DNA of 41,651 bases from Mycobacterium sp. (GTDB lineage: Bacteria > Actinomycetota > Actinomycetes > Mycobacteriales > Mycobacteriaceae). Under the pieces are notes generated by a model. The model saw only the letters and a list, made by a program, of their open reading frames with translations. It did not search any database and had not been told where the DNA came from. Each line of letters begins with the position of its first letter. Position 1 is the stretch's first letter. Positions 1 to 9,743 of the stretch are shown piece by piece. Location of the stretch: contig JARLGS010000742.1 in the NCBI GenBank assembly GCA_031292695.1, positions 1 through 41,651 on the forward strand, in the 5' to 3' direction. Both the position numbers and the translations under genes were made by a program.

Positions 1-1524
1 AGGCAGATCGGATGAATAGTTGACGGTATTGGTGGCCCGGCGCATGTAGGCCTTCCAGGAATCCGAGCCGGATTCGCGGCCACCGCCGGTCTGCTTCTCG
101 CCACCGAACGCGCCACCGATCTCGGCGCCCGAGGTGCCGATGTTGACGTTGGCGATGCCGCAGTCGGATCCGTCAGCGGCCATGAAACGTTCCGCCTCCC
201 GTAGGTCCGTGGTGAAGATTGCCGATGAAAGACCCTGCGGTACAGCATTGTTGAGTTCGATCGCCTCATCGAGGGTGTCGTAGGTCAGGACGTAGAGGAT
301 CGGCGCGAACGTCTCGTTGTGCACGATCGCGGTCTGCTCGGGCATGCGCACCACCGCCGGTGTCACGTAGTAGGAACCGGCACTGGCCGATTCTCCGAGG
401 TAGACCCGCTCGCCACCGGTCACCTCCCCACCGTCTGCGCGGGCCTGTTCCAGGGCACCCACCATGTCCCGGTAGGACTGTTCGTGGATCAACGGCCCGA
501 TCAGCGTTCCGGCGGCGGCTGGGTCGCCCACCGGCAGGCTCCGGTAGGCGGTGATGATCCGCTCCACGAGGGCATCAGCGACCGAATGGTGCGCGATGAC
601 CCGGCGCAGCGTCGTGCACCGCTGTCCGGCGGTGCCGGCGGCGGCAAACACAATGCCGCGCACGGCCAGATCCAGATCGGCCGACGGCGTGACGATGGTC
701 GCGTTGTTGCCACCGAGTTCCAGCAGCGCCTTGCCGAATCGCTGGGCCACCCGTGGACCGATCTGCTGACCCATCCGTACCGAACCGGTCGCACTCAGCA
801 GGGCGACCCGCGCATCGTCGACCAGGTGCTCGCCGATCTCGCGTCCGCCCAGCACCAGGAGGCCGACACGCCCCGACACGCCAACATCCGAGGCGGCGCG
901 TTCCAACAGCGCCTGGCACGCGATGGCGGTCAGTGGGGTCAGTTCGGAGGGCTTCCACACCACGGTGTCCCCGCACACCAGCGCGATGGCGGCGTTCCAG
1001 GCCCACACCGCGACCGGAAAGTTGAACGCGGTGATGACACCGACCACGCCGAGCGGATGCCAGGTCTCCATGAGCCGGTGCCCGGGCCGCTCGGAGGCGA
1101 TGGTGCGCCCGTACAGCTGCCGCGAGAGGCCGACTGCGAACTGGCAGATGTCGATCATCTCCTGCACCTCGCCGAGTGCTTCGGAGGTGATTTTTCCGGC
1201 CTCGATGGTGACCAGGGTGCCCAGATCGGCTTTGTGCTCGACGAGCAGCTCGGCCAGCCGTGCCACCAGCGCACCGCGCACCGGCGCGGGGGTGACGCGC
1301 CAGGCGGTAAAGGCCTGTGCGGCTTCGGCGATCGCGACGTCCGCCTCATTGACCGTGCTCTCGGCGACGGTGAAGAGGACCTCGCCGGTGATGGGGGTGC
1401 TGGCCGGCAAGCCATGGGTGCCGGGCGGGTTGAGCGTGACCTCAGCGCCGACGGCCTGCAGTGCCGTACGCACCCGGTCGCGAAGTTGATCGGCCGTGGG
1501 TAACAGAGTCTGCACGGAAGTCAT
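1..1524 (-). CDS. pcd: L-piperidine-6-carboxylate dehydrogenase (aldehyde dehydrogenase), 3' end cut by window
   Basis: NAD(P)-dependent aldehyde dehydrogenase. In lysine catabolism the family member beside lat oxidises delta-1-piperideine-6-carboxylate, the product of lysine 6-aminotransferase, to 2-aminoadipate. The sequence shows the ALDH pattern: ITAFNFPVAVWAWN near residue 160, the Rossmann region, the general-base Glu in LELGGNN (Glu269) and the catalytic Cys in GQRCTT (Cys303). All 508 codons to the window edge are open and the last visible residues (VNYSSDLP) are close to the usual C-terminus, so only a few codons should be missing. The ATG overlaps the hglS stop by 4 nt, so the two are translationally coupled. 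Position next to hglS, lrpA and lat matches M. tuberculosis Rv3293. The family call is certain; substrate follows from context. Confidence 0.92.
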   Translation of the reverse strand, partial: MTSVQTLLPTADQLRDRVRTALQAVGAEVTLNPPGTHGLPASTPITGEVLFTVAESTVNEADVAIAEAAQAFTAWRVTPAPVRGALVARLAELLVEHKADLGTLVTIEAGKITSEALGEVQEMIDICQFAVGLSRQLYGRTIASERPGHRLMETWHPLGVVGVITAFNFPVAVWAWNAAIALVCGDTVVWKPSELTPLTAIACQALLERAASDVGVSGRVGLLVLGGREIGEHLVDDARVALLSATGSVRMGQQIGPRVAQRFGKALLELGGNNATIVTPSADLDLAVRGIVFAAAGTAGQRCTTLRRVIAHHSVADALVERIITAYRSLPVGDPAAAGTLIGPLIHEQSYRDMVGALEQARADGGEVTGGERVYLGESASAGSYYVTPAVVRMPEQTAIVHNETFAPILYVLTYDTLDEAIELNNAVPQGLSSAIFTTDLREAERFMAADGSDCGIANVNIGTSGAEIGGAFGGEKQTGGGRESGSDSWKAYMRRATNTVNYSSDLP

Positions 1525-2726
1525 GATGCCGCTTTCTCGTAGAGGTCGTACGGATCGTAGATGTGGTGGCCGATGGCGCCGGCCATCCAGTCAAGGCTGT
1601 AGTCCGCGGGACCGTCGGTACCAGCGGCTTCGATTTGTGCGTCGCGGTCCAGATTGGACCGGAAGATGCCTGCCGCCGACGCCGGCAGGAAGTCCTCGTA
1701 GACAACGGGTTTCGTGGGGTCGCCGGCGCGGTAGTAGGCGAGTCCCTGTTCGGCCATCTCAGCGTCGGTGGTGGGGAAGTACCGGGCCCAGTGTTCCCGA
1801 TCGGTCATGGCGGCGTCGTAGCGGTCCCGGCCCTTGCGGGTCAACGCCACCCCGCGCGCCTCCACCTCGCCGAAGCGTATCCGCAGTGTCCCGTCGAACA
1901 CGGTGCCGTCTGCGGTGCGGAACGCCCGCGGCTCGGCCAACGCCCGAAACGATGTCTGCCGCAACAGGACTGGCGGGCCTTCGGTGCGAGGCGGGCCTTG
2001 GATGGCGTCGATCATGGTGATGCCGCGGGCGGTCATCCGCCGGTACAGCTCATCGATATCGAGCACTCGCGGGGTGAGGTGGTTGATGTGGGTGGTGCTG
2101 ACCCCGGCGATATCGGCGGCCACCGCGGACACCTCGCTGAGTTCGTCGTACCAGGCCTTGTCGATGGGCAGGTGGGACAGGGCGAACGCCGCGGCGGCGC
2201 GCCGCACGAATTCGTCGGCATCGACTGCCGGACAGCCGTCGACGGCAATCCGGCGGGCCTGGGCGATCAGCGCCGGGTCGAACAGCTGACGTTGCTCGAC
2301 GAACCGTTGCACGCGGGCTCGCAGATCGGGGGAGAAGAACCGGGTATCCTCGATCGCCAGCATCGAGGTGAACACCCGAAATGGGTTGCGGTCCAGTTCT
2401 TTTGAATCGATGGGACGGAACGCGGTCGAGACCACGGGGACCGGCGAGGCCGCCTCGCGCAGGTCGTAGAAACCGACCGGATGCATCCCGAATGCCGCGA
2501 ACAGGTCCGCGACGTCGGCGAGTTCGGCAGCACTGCCGACCCGGATGGCGCCGTGCCGTTCTGCGGTGACCCGGTCGACGGAACCGAGCCGCTCATCGCC
2601 GGCACAGTCCCGGTTCACCGCAGTGCTGACCTCCACCAGCGTGGTATATGCCGGTACTTCGGCGCCGTACATGCTTGATAGTGCGGCGGCGAAAGCGGTG
2701 CGTAGCTCCGAGGTTTGGACCGTCAT
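1521..2726 (-). CDS. hglS: 2-oxoadipate dioxygenase/decarboxylase (HglS, DUF1338)
   Basis: A 401-aa member of the DUF1338/HglS family. Characterised HglS is an Fe(II) enzyme that converts 2-oxoadipate to D-2-hydroxyglutarate, the late step of the aminoadipate route of lysine breakdown. The metal/substrate motif HGAIR (His58, with Arg62 four residues on) is present. The later INHLTPR histidine and the glutamate in RFGEVEARG fit the other two metal ligands. The open frame continues upstream to 3053, but ATG at 2726 is chosen because it gives family length and lies just outside lrpA. M. tuberculosis Rv3292, the syntenic gene, is usually labelled hypothetical. Its place in an operon with pcd, facing lat and lrpA, supports the function strongly. 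No Shine-Dalgarno sequence is visible. Confidence 0.88.
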   Translation of the reverse strand: MTVQTSELRTAFAAALSSMYGAEVPAYTTLVEVSTAVNRDCAGDERLGSVDRVTAERHGAIRVGSAAELADVADLFAAFGMHPVGFYDLREAASPVPVVSTAFRPIDSKELDRNPFRVFTSMLAIEDTRFFSPDLRARVQRFVEQRQLFDPALIAQARRIAVDGCPAVDADEFVRRAAAAFALSHLPIDKAWYDELSEVSAVAADIAGVSTTHINHLTPRVLDIDELYRRMTARGITMIDAIQGPPRTEGPPVLLRQTSFRALAEPRAFRTADGTVFDGTLRIRFGEVEARGVALTRKGRDRYDAAMTDREHWARYFPTTDAEMAEQGLAYYRAGDPTKPVVYEDFLPASAAGIFRSNLDRDAQIEAAGTDGPADYSLDWMAGAIGHHIYDPYDLYEKAAS

Positions 2727-2741
2727 TGGCCACCGCCGGGG

Positions 2742-2747
2742 TAGTCT
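2742..2747 (+). promoter_or_regulatory. Candidate -10 hexamer for a leaderless lrpA transcript
   Basis: TAGTCT fits the TANNNT -10 pattern and ends so that a start site 7 nt downstream falls on the A of the lrpA ATG at 2754. There is no Shine-Dalgarno sequence, which suits a leaderless mRNA, common in mycobacteria. The hglS and lrpA start codons are only 27 bp apart, so the two genes must share this space or overlap each other's coding sequence for control. Prediction by eye only. Confidence 0.45.
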
Positions 2748-2753
2748 CCGGCC

Positions 2754-3215
2754 ATGGCCGAAGGCGAGCAGCTTGACGACGTGGATCGCATCCTGGTGCG
2801 CGAGCTGATAGCCGACGGCCGGGCCACACTGGCGCATCTGGCTACGGCGGCGGGGTTGTCGGTGTCGGCGGTGCAGTCGCGGGTGCGTCGGCTGGAATCG
2901 CGCGGTGTGATCACCGGATACACCGCCCGGATCAATCCCGAGGCCGTCGGCCGCATGCTGTCGGCGTTCGTTGCGATCACTCCGCTCGATCCTTCCCAAC
3001 CCGATGATGCCCCCGCCCGGCTGCGACATTTCACCGAAATCGAGTCCTGCCATTCGGTGGCCGGCGAGGAGAGCTACGTCCTGCTGGTGCGTGTTGCCTC
3101 GGCGCGGGCGCTGGAAAACCTACTGCAACGGATCCGCACTGCCGCCGGCGTTCGCACGCGAAGCACTATCATCTTACAGACTTTTTACGATGATCAGGTT
3201 TGCGTACCGGAATAG
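2754..3215 (+). CDS. lrpA: Lrp/AsnC-family transcriptional regulator
   Basis: A 153-aa feast/famine regulator. The N-terminal winged helix-turn-helix covers roughly residues 7-60: LDDVDRILVRELIADGR, then the recognition segment GLSVSAVQSRVRRLESRGVI. A RAM effector-binding domain fills residues 70-150 and ends in ILQTFYDDQ. Such proteins bind amino acids and form octameric or larger assemblies. It lies immediately upstream of lat in the same direction and back-to-back with hglS-pcd, the same order as Rv3291c in M. tuberculosis, where LrpA is linked to lat and starvation. It probably senses lysine or another amino acid and controls both arms of the locus. ATG 2754 gives the family length; no other start is plausible. 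Confidence 0.93.
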   Translation: MAEGEQLDDVDRILVRELIADGRATLAHLATAAGLSVSAVQSRVRRLESRGVITGYTARINPEAVGRMLSAFVAITPLDPSQPDDAPARLRHFTEIESCHSVAGEESYVLLVRVASARALENLLQRIRTAAGVRTRSTIILQTFYDDQVCVPE

Positions 3216-3238
3216 TTACTGCCCACTGGCGTGCACAC

Positions 3239-3258
3239 CGTAAATATTACGTTAGGAT
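3239..3258 (+). promoter_or_regulatory. lat promoter with inverted repeat (candidate LrpA site)
   Basis: CGTAA-ATA-TTACG (3239-3251) is an inverted repeat in an AT-rich patch unlike its GC-rich surroundings. It is followed directly by TAGGAT (3253-3258), a -10-like hexamer placed 7 nt before the A of the lat ATG, again implying a leaderless transcript. The repeat sits where a regulator would touch the -10/-35 spacer. AT-rich imperfect palindromes are typical Lrp/AsnC targets and lrpA is the adjacent gene. The binding protein is inferred. AGGA at 3254-3257 could instead act as a weak Shine-Dalgarno. Confidence 0.4.
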
Positions 3259-3264
3259 GGCGGC

Positions 3265-4599
3265 ATGACCGCTGTTCTGACATCTGGTGATGGACTGTCG
3301 GCCGGCAGCGCCCGCGACGTCCGTGACGTACTGGGCCGCAGCATCCTGACTGACGGCTTGGACCTCGTCCTGGACCTCGACCGTTCGGGCGGTTCATATC
3401 TTGTCGACGCGCGCGACGGCAGTCGGTACCTCGATATGTTCACGTTCTTCGCGTCCTCGGCCCTGGGTATGAATCACCCGGCGTTGGCCGACCCGGCATT
3501 TCGGGCCGAACTGGCGCAAGCGGCGGTGAACAAGCCGAGTAATTCCGACGTCTACACGGTTCCGATGGCACGCTTCGTGCAGACTTTCGCGCGGGTGTTG
3601 GGCGACCCGGCGCTACCGCATCTGTTCTTTGTCGACGGCGGGGCATTGGCCGTCGAGAACGCGCTGAAGGTGGCGTTCGACTGGAAGAGCCGGCTCAATG
3701 AATCCCGCGGGATTGACCCGTCGTTGGGCACCCGGGTGCTGCATCTGCGCGGCGCCTTCCATGGCCGCAGCGGCTACACGATGTCGCTGACCAATACCGA
3801 CCCCAACAAGGTGGCGCGTTTCCCGAAGTTCGACTGGCCGCGCATCGACCCGCCGGTGGTGGCGCCCGGCGTGGATATCGCTGCCCTGGAGCGTGAATCG
3901 CTGCGGCAGGCCCGCGTGGCGTTCGAGGCGTACCCGCACGACATCGCCTGTTTCATCGCTGAGCCGATCCAGGGTGAGGGTGGTGACCGGCATATCCGCG
4001 CCGAATTCTTCGCCGCGATACGGGATTTGTGTGACGAATTCGACGCGCTACTGATCTTCGATGAGGTGCAGACCGGTTGCGGAATGACCGGAACCGCTTG
4101 GGCCTACCAGCAATTGGGGGTCACGCCCGATGTGGTGTCCTTCGGGAAGAAGACTCAGGTGTGCGGGGTGATGGCAGGCAGGCGTGTCGACGATATCGCC
4201 GACAACGTCTTCCACGTCAGCTCGCGGATCAACTCCACCTGGGGTGGCAACCTCACCGACATGGTGCGGGCTCGCCGCATTCTCGAGGTGATCGAGGCGG
4301 ACGGGCTGATCGACAACGCCGTCAGGTTGGGATGGTATCTGGTTGGCCGGTTGCGTGGTCTGGCAGGCGAATTTCCTTCTCTGGTGCTCGATCCGCGCGG
4401 GCGCGGCCTGATGTGTGCTTTCAGCATGCCGTCGGCCGGGCAGCGCGATGAGGTGATCCGGCGGTTATGGGAGCGGCATGTCATTCTGCTGGCCAGTGGC
4501 GTGGACTCTGTGCGCTTCCGGCCCGCGCTCACGGTGTCCCGGGCTGAGATCGACGAAGCCGTGCAAGCGGTGCGAGAGGTGCTACGCACGCTCGACTGA
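3265..4599 (+). CDS. lat: L-lysine 6-aminotransferase
   Basis: A 444-aa class III PLP aminotransferase. It moves the epsilon-amino group of lysine to 2-oxoglutarate, giving a semialdehyde that cyclises to piperideine-6-carboxylate for Pcd. It is very like M. tuberculosis Rv3290c (about 449 aa). Visible marks are FVDGGALAVENALKVAFDWK (cofactor phosphate region), FIAEPIQGEGGDRHI, the LIFDEVQTG aspartate that holds the PLP ring, and SFGKKTQVCG with the Schiff-base lysine at residue 295. The start ATG is supported by the promoter directly upstream. It ends 13 nt before the convergent nuclease gene. Lat is strongly starvation-induced in M. tuberculosis. Confidence 0.96.
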   Translation: MTAVLTSGDGLSAGSARDVRDVLGRSILTDGLDLVLDLDRSGGSYLVDARDGSRYLDMFTFFASSALGMNHPALADPAFRAELAQAAVNKPSNSDVYTVPMARFVQTFARVLGDPALPHLFFVDGGALAVENALKVAFDWKSRLNESRGIDPSLGTRVLHLRGAFHGRSGYTMSLTNTDPNKVARFPKFDWPRIDPPVVAPGVDIAALERESLRQARVAFEAYPHDIACFIAEPIQGEGGDRHIRAEFFAAIRDLCDEFDALLIFDEVQTGCGMTGTAWAYQQLGVTPDVVSFGKKTQVCGVMAGRRVDDIADNVFHVSSRINSTWGGNLTDMVRARRILEVIEADGLIDNAVRLGWYLVGRLRGLAGEFPSLVLDPRGRGLMCAFSMPSAGQRDEVIRRLWERHVILLASGVDSVRFRPALTVSRAEIDEAVQAVREVLRTLD

Positions 4600-4612
4600 T
4601 TCCTCGCGGAAT

Positions 4613-5152
4613 TCACGCCCGCCGGGTCTCGGTGTGCTGTCGGATCAAACCGCGAAGTCGCGTCAGCTCGGAGCCGCTGACCAGGGTGCAGTCGTGCAGT
4701 TCGGCCAATTTCCTTGCGGCAGGGGTGAAGTCGTTGTTGGTGACCACCATGGTGTGTGTGCACTCCTGCATCGGTGCACCGGCGACCACTTCCTGTACGG
4801 CGCCTGGGCCCACCGGCCGGGACAGCCTTTTGCATTGAATGGCAAGCCGATTGGGCCTCGTGCCGACGATCAGATCGACGCCCCAGTCCCCGGATAGCTC
4901 GGTCATGATCACCGGGACGCCGCAGGACCGGGCTATGCGAGCGATGTAGTCCTCGAATTCGGTGCCGGACATGTCGTGCACCGGGTCCTCGCGGCGGCTC
5001 GGCGTGCGCAGGCCGGCCAGAAAATGTGGTGCGCCGGCCGCCAACAGCGCCGTGGCCACCGCGATGGTCGTCGCGACCGGCCCGCTCAGGCCGTGCAGGT
5101 ATGCCGCGATCCCGGCCACAGCGCCCAGGGCGACGAACAGCTTGATCCGCAC
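4613..5152 (-). CDS. Membrane-anchored Mrr-type restriction endonuclease-like protein
   Basis: About 179 aa if the GTG at 5152 is used. Two hydrophobic segments at the N-terminus (KLFVALGAVAGIAAYLHGL and TTIAVATALLAAGAPHFLAG) are followed by an Mrr_cat PD-(D/E)XK nuclease domain. The nuclease signature is intact: Glu in TEFEDYIARI, Asp in GDWGVDLIVG, and QxK in AIQCKRL. The protein therefore looks catalytically competent but tethered to the membrane. No methyltransferase or other restriction subunit lies nearby. Membrane-tethered Mrr-like proteins are widespread in actinobacteria and their substrate is not known to me. The start is uncertain: an internal ATG at 4972 would give a soluble 120-aa form, and no Shine-Dalgarno sequence is visible at 5152. 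Confidence 0.75.
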   Translation of the reverse strand: MRIKLFVALGAVAGIAAYLHGLSGPVATTIAVATALLAAGAPHFLAGLRTPSRREDPVHDMSGTEFEDYIARIARSCGVPVIMTELSGDWGVDLIVGTRPNRLAIQCKRLSRPVGPGAVQEVVAGAPMQECTHTMVVTNNDFTPAARKLAELHDCTLVSGSELTRLRGLIRQHTETRRA

Positions 5153-5310
5153 TGGAGCATCGTAGGTGGTCGGTCCGACAAGCCGAGACTGCGTGCGTGC
5201 AGTGAAAGTTCGAGTAAGTGCCGGCTGGAATGCAGTTTCGGCGGTGGGGTCTTTACATGACCGCGTGCCGCGTGATCTGCAATCTGCGGGTTGCAAGATG
5301 GTTGAACGTA

Positions 5311-5328
5311 TGCAACTCTTGAGTTGCA
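5311..5328. promoter_or_regulatory. Perfect 8-bp inverted repeat, candidate ArsR operator
   Basis: TGCAACTC-TT-GAGTTGCA is a perfect dyad with a 2-nt centre, 25 nt upstream of the ATG of the SRPBCC gene. A further TTGCAA palindrome lies at 5291-5296 and could be a -35 element or half site. ArsR-family repressors bind such dyads, and the second gene of this operon encodes one, so autoregulation is the simplest reading. Confidence 0.6.
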
Positions 5329-5353
5329 CATGTCCACCACCTGAAGGAGAATC

Positions 5354-5785
5354 ATGGACACTCTGGACATCACCCGCACCATCGACATCAACGCACCGAT
5401 TCAAAGGGTGTGGGATGCCCTGACAAAGGCCGATCTGATCGCCCAGTGGTTCGGTGACTCAGCGGAATTCGAGGCTAGCCCCGGAGGTACCGGGTTCTTC
5501 GGCTGGAACACCCACGGCAAGTTCCGGGTCCTGGTTGAACAGGTCGAGGCGCCGCACACGCTGGTCTACCGGTGGGCGCATCGCGAAGCCGACGCCGAAC
5601 CGGCGCCCGGAAACTCCACGATGGTGCGCTTCGACCTCACGGAGATCGATGGCGGTACCCGATTGGACCTGTGCGAGAGCGGCTTTGAGAACCTGACTGA
5701 TCCGACGACGGCGCATGCCGAGAACAGCGGCGGTTGGACGGCGGAGCTCGGCGACTTGGTGGAGTACCTCCGGGCGTCGGCGTGA
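5354..5785 (+). CDS. SRPBCC (AHSA1-like) domain protein
   Basis: A 143-aa single-domain START/Bet v1-fold protein of the AHSA1 type. It opens with ITRTIDINAPIQRVWDALTK and has the usual WFGD and GWNTHGKFRVLVEQVE strands. Such proteins bind small hydrophobic ligands; the ligand here is unknown. An AAGGAGA Shine-Dalgarno precedes the ATG. The stop overlaps the start of the ArsR gene by 4 nt. SRPBCC plus ArsR is a recurrent two-gene unit in actinobacteria in which the SRPBCC protein is thought to handle the compound the repressor senses. A perfect dyad lies just upstream. Confidence 0.88.
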   Translation: MDTLDITRTIDINAPIQRVWDALTKADLIAQWFGDSAEFEASPGGTGFFGWNTHGKFRVLVEQVEAPHTLVYRWAHREADAEPAPGNSTMVRFDLTEIDGGTRLDLCESGFENLTDPTTAHAENSGGWTAELGDLVEYLRASA

Positions 5786-6108
5786 CCGACACCCGCGTGC
5801 CGGCGGTGCTGGCGGTGCTGGCCGACGAAACCCGGTGGCGGATCCTCACCGAGCTGGGGGCCGACGACCTGTCCGCCAGTGCGCTGGCGGGCCGGTTGCC
5901 GGTGAGCCGACAGGCTATCGCCAAGCACCTGTCGGTGCTGGCCGAGGCCGGGCTGGTCGAGCCGGTCCGGGTTGGTCGGGAGATTCGCTACCGTGCCCTG
6001 GGCGCCAAGCTCAGCGCGTTGGGCAGCGAGTTGGAAACCATTGGCAGGCAATGGGATCGGCGACTGGCCGCGATCAAGCGGATTGCCGAGGGCGGGCTGG
6101 CGCCGTAG
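5782..6108 (+). CDS. ArsR-family winged-helix repressor
   Basis: A 108-aa ArsR/SmtB-type regulator. It has VLADETRWRILTELG (helix 1-2), then the recognition helix region LPVSRQAIAKHLSVLAEAGL and the wing VRVGREIRYRAL. No metal-binding cysteine pair (CxC) is seen in the recognition helix, so it is probably not an arsenic sensor and may respond to an organic ligand. The GTG start at 5782 overlaps the previous stop. An ATG frame from 5734 also exists, but its extra residues do not look like the family. It is co-transcribed with the SRPBCC gene and probably binds the dyad at 5311-5328. Confidence 0.9.
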   Translation: MTDTRVPAVLAVLADETRWRILTELGADDLSASALAGRLPVSRQAIAKHLSVLAEAGLVEPVRVGREIRYRALGAKLSALGSELETIGRQWDRRLAAIKRIAEGGLAP

Positions 6109-6138
6109 CGGCGATCGGGCGCATACTGGGGGTTGGCG

Positions 6139-6501
6139 GTGATATCGATGCCTTACGAGTTCCGCGAGGACGACCCCAGTGTGCATCAGGCCGCGCGGTT
6201 CGCTCTGGTGACGGGGACGCTCGGCGTCGCGTTGCAGGTGCTGGCCGCTGTCTGGGTGAAGCACTGCCACGGTTTCGACTCTGCGGCGTGCACCATGCCG
6301 TATCGCACCATGCTGGCGCTGGCGTCGCCGGTGATCCTGTTCGCCGGTGGGGTGTGGGCCTTTGTGCGCACCTACCGGGCGTGGCGGCACTACCAGGTCT
6401 GGTTTGCCTGGCAGGGCGCCGGCTGGTTCCTGTTGCTACTGATGTCGGTGGTGCTGACAGTGAGCCTGCCGGTGCTCGCTGCTGTGACGCAGTACGGCTA
6501 G
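6139..6501 (+). CDS. Small membrane protein, function unknown
   Basis: About 120 aa with three hydrophobic helices: FALVTGTLGVALQVLAAVWV (with a charged HQAAR lead-in), TMLALASPVILFAGGVWAFV, and WFLLLLMSVVLTVSLPVLAAV. Two cysteines (HC and AAC) lie in the loop between the first two helices. GTG at 6139 is chosen because GGGGG lies 6-12 nt upstream; TTG 6133 and ATG 6148 are alternatives. It may correspond to the small membrane protein Rv3289c that follows lat in M. tuberculosis, but that rests on position only. Its TAG stop is shared through the palindrome CTAG with the stop of the opposing gene. Confidence 0.7.
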   Translation: MISMPYEFREDDPSVHQAARFALVTGTLGVALQVLAAVWVKHCHGFDSAACTMPYRTMLALASPVILFAGGVWAFVRTYRAWRHYQVWFAWQGAGWFLLLLMSVVLTVSLPVLAAVTQYG

Positions 6502-6815
6502 CCCAGCATTGCGTCGGCGAACCGGCGCACCGCGTCGGCGCCGGTCGCCGCGGCGTCGTCGAAGCCGGCCCGGGTTCGAACGTCGATCACCCGGGTCGCG
6601 GGATCGAGCGTCACCTCGGCCAGCAGCTCGCCGGTCGTCGGTTCGCAGACTGCCCACGAGTACAGGGTGTCGGATTCCCATTGCGCCGCACGGGTTTCCA
6701 CGTGGCCGGGGGAGTGCTCACCCAGGTCGGCGAGGCTGGGCCGGTCGTCCATCCGGTCATCGGCGCGCAGCGCGCGCAGATACCAGGCGCCGGCGTTGAT
6801 CTCGATGGGTTGCAC
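6498..6815 (-). CDS. Small conserved-looking protein with GNAT-like N-terminus, function unknown
   Basis: A 105-aa soluble protein. It starts MQPIEINAGAWYLRALRADD with conserved-looking YLRALR-DDR-DDRP and SWAVCEPTTGELLAEVTLD segments. These resemble the first strands of GNAT acetyltransferases (YLRPL, then W-V-E--TGELVG), but the acetyl-CoA binding motif is missing. It could be a truncated or single-subdomain relative. A good Shine-Dalgarno (GGAGGAG) precedes the GTG at 6815. It is downstream of accA3 on the same strand, separated by two strong hairpins, so probably transcribed on its own. I do not recognise a named family. Confidence 0.6.
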   Translation of the reverse strand: MQPIEINAGAWYLRALRADDRMDDRPSLADLGEHSPGHVETRAAQWESDTLYSWAVCEPTTGELLAEVTLDPATRVIDVRTRAGFDDAAATGADAVRRFADAMLG

Positions 6816-6835
6816 GAAACACTCCTCCAGAATGC

Positions 6836-6874
6836 ACTCAGGGCTGCGATCCGAAGTGGATCACAGCCCTGAGT
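6836..6874 (-). terminator. Strong hairpin, 11-bp stem plus inner 5-bp stem
   Basis: ACTCAGGGCTG (6836-6846) pairs perfectly with CAGCCCTGAGT (6864-6874). After one C/A mismatch, GATCC pairs with GGATC, leaving the loop GAAGT. There is no long U run, as usual in mycobacteria. It lies 3' of accA3 and directly 5' of the small gene at 6498-6815, so it may end accA3 read-through or act as a leader structure of that gene. Confidence 0.6.
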
Positions 6875-6903
6875 ACGAAACCAACTACCAGCTCGCCGAG
6901 ATC

Positions 6904-6946
6904 GACGAACGGGCCGGATTTACTCGCACTTTGCGGCCCGTTCGTC
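6904..6946 (-). terminator. accA3 terminator hairpin, 12-bp stem
   Basis: GACGAACGGGCC (6904-6915) is perfectly complementary to GGCCCGTTCGTC (6935-6946) with a 19-nt loop. It begins 22 nt beyond the accA3 stop. It is the first of two consecutive hairpins in this 150-nt gap. Confidence 0.65.
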
Positions 6947-6967
6947 CGTTTGGGCGAAAAGAGACAG

Positions 6968-9693
<2,726 letters not shown>

Positions 9694-9695
<2 letters not shown>

Positions 9696-9724
9696 GCCGC
9701 GCTCAGCGCTAACCGCCGCGGCTC
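9694..9724. terminator. Hairpin between convergent genes
   Basis: GAGCCGCG (9694-9701) pairs perfectly with CGCGGCTC (9717-9724) around a 15-nt loop. It starts within the stop codon of the acyltransferase gene and lies 20 nt before the 3' end of sufE on the other strand, so it can serve both. Confidence 0.5.
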
Positions 9725-9743
9725 GTGCCTCGCCGCTTGATTG

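Noticed and set aside
2727-3053. N-terminal extension of the hglS frame into lrpA
   Set aside because: It would make hglS overlap lrpA by 300 bp and add residues unlike the family; ATG 2726 gives the expected length.
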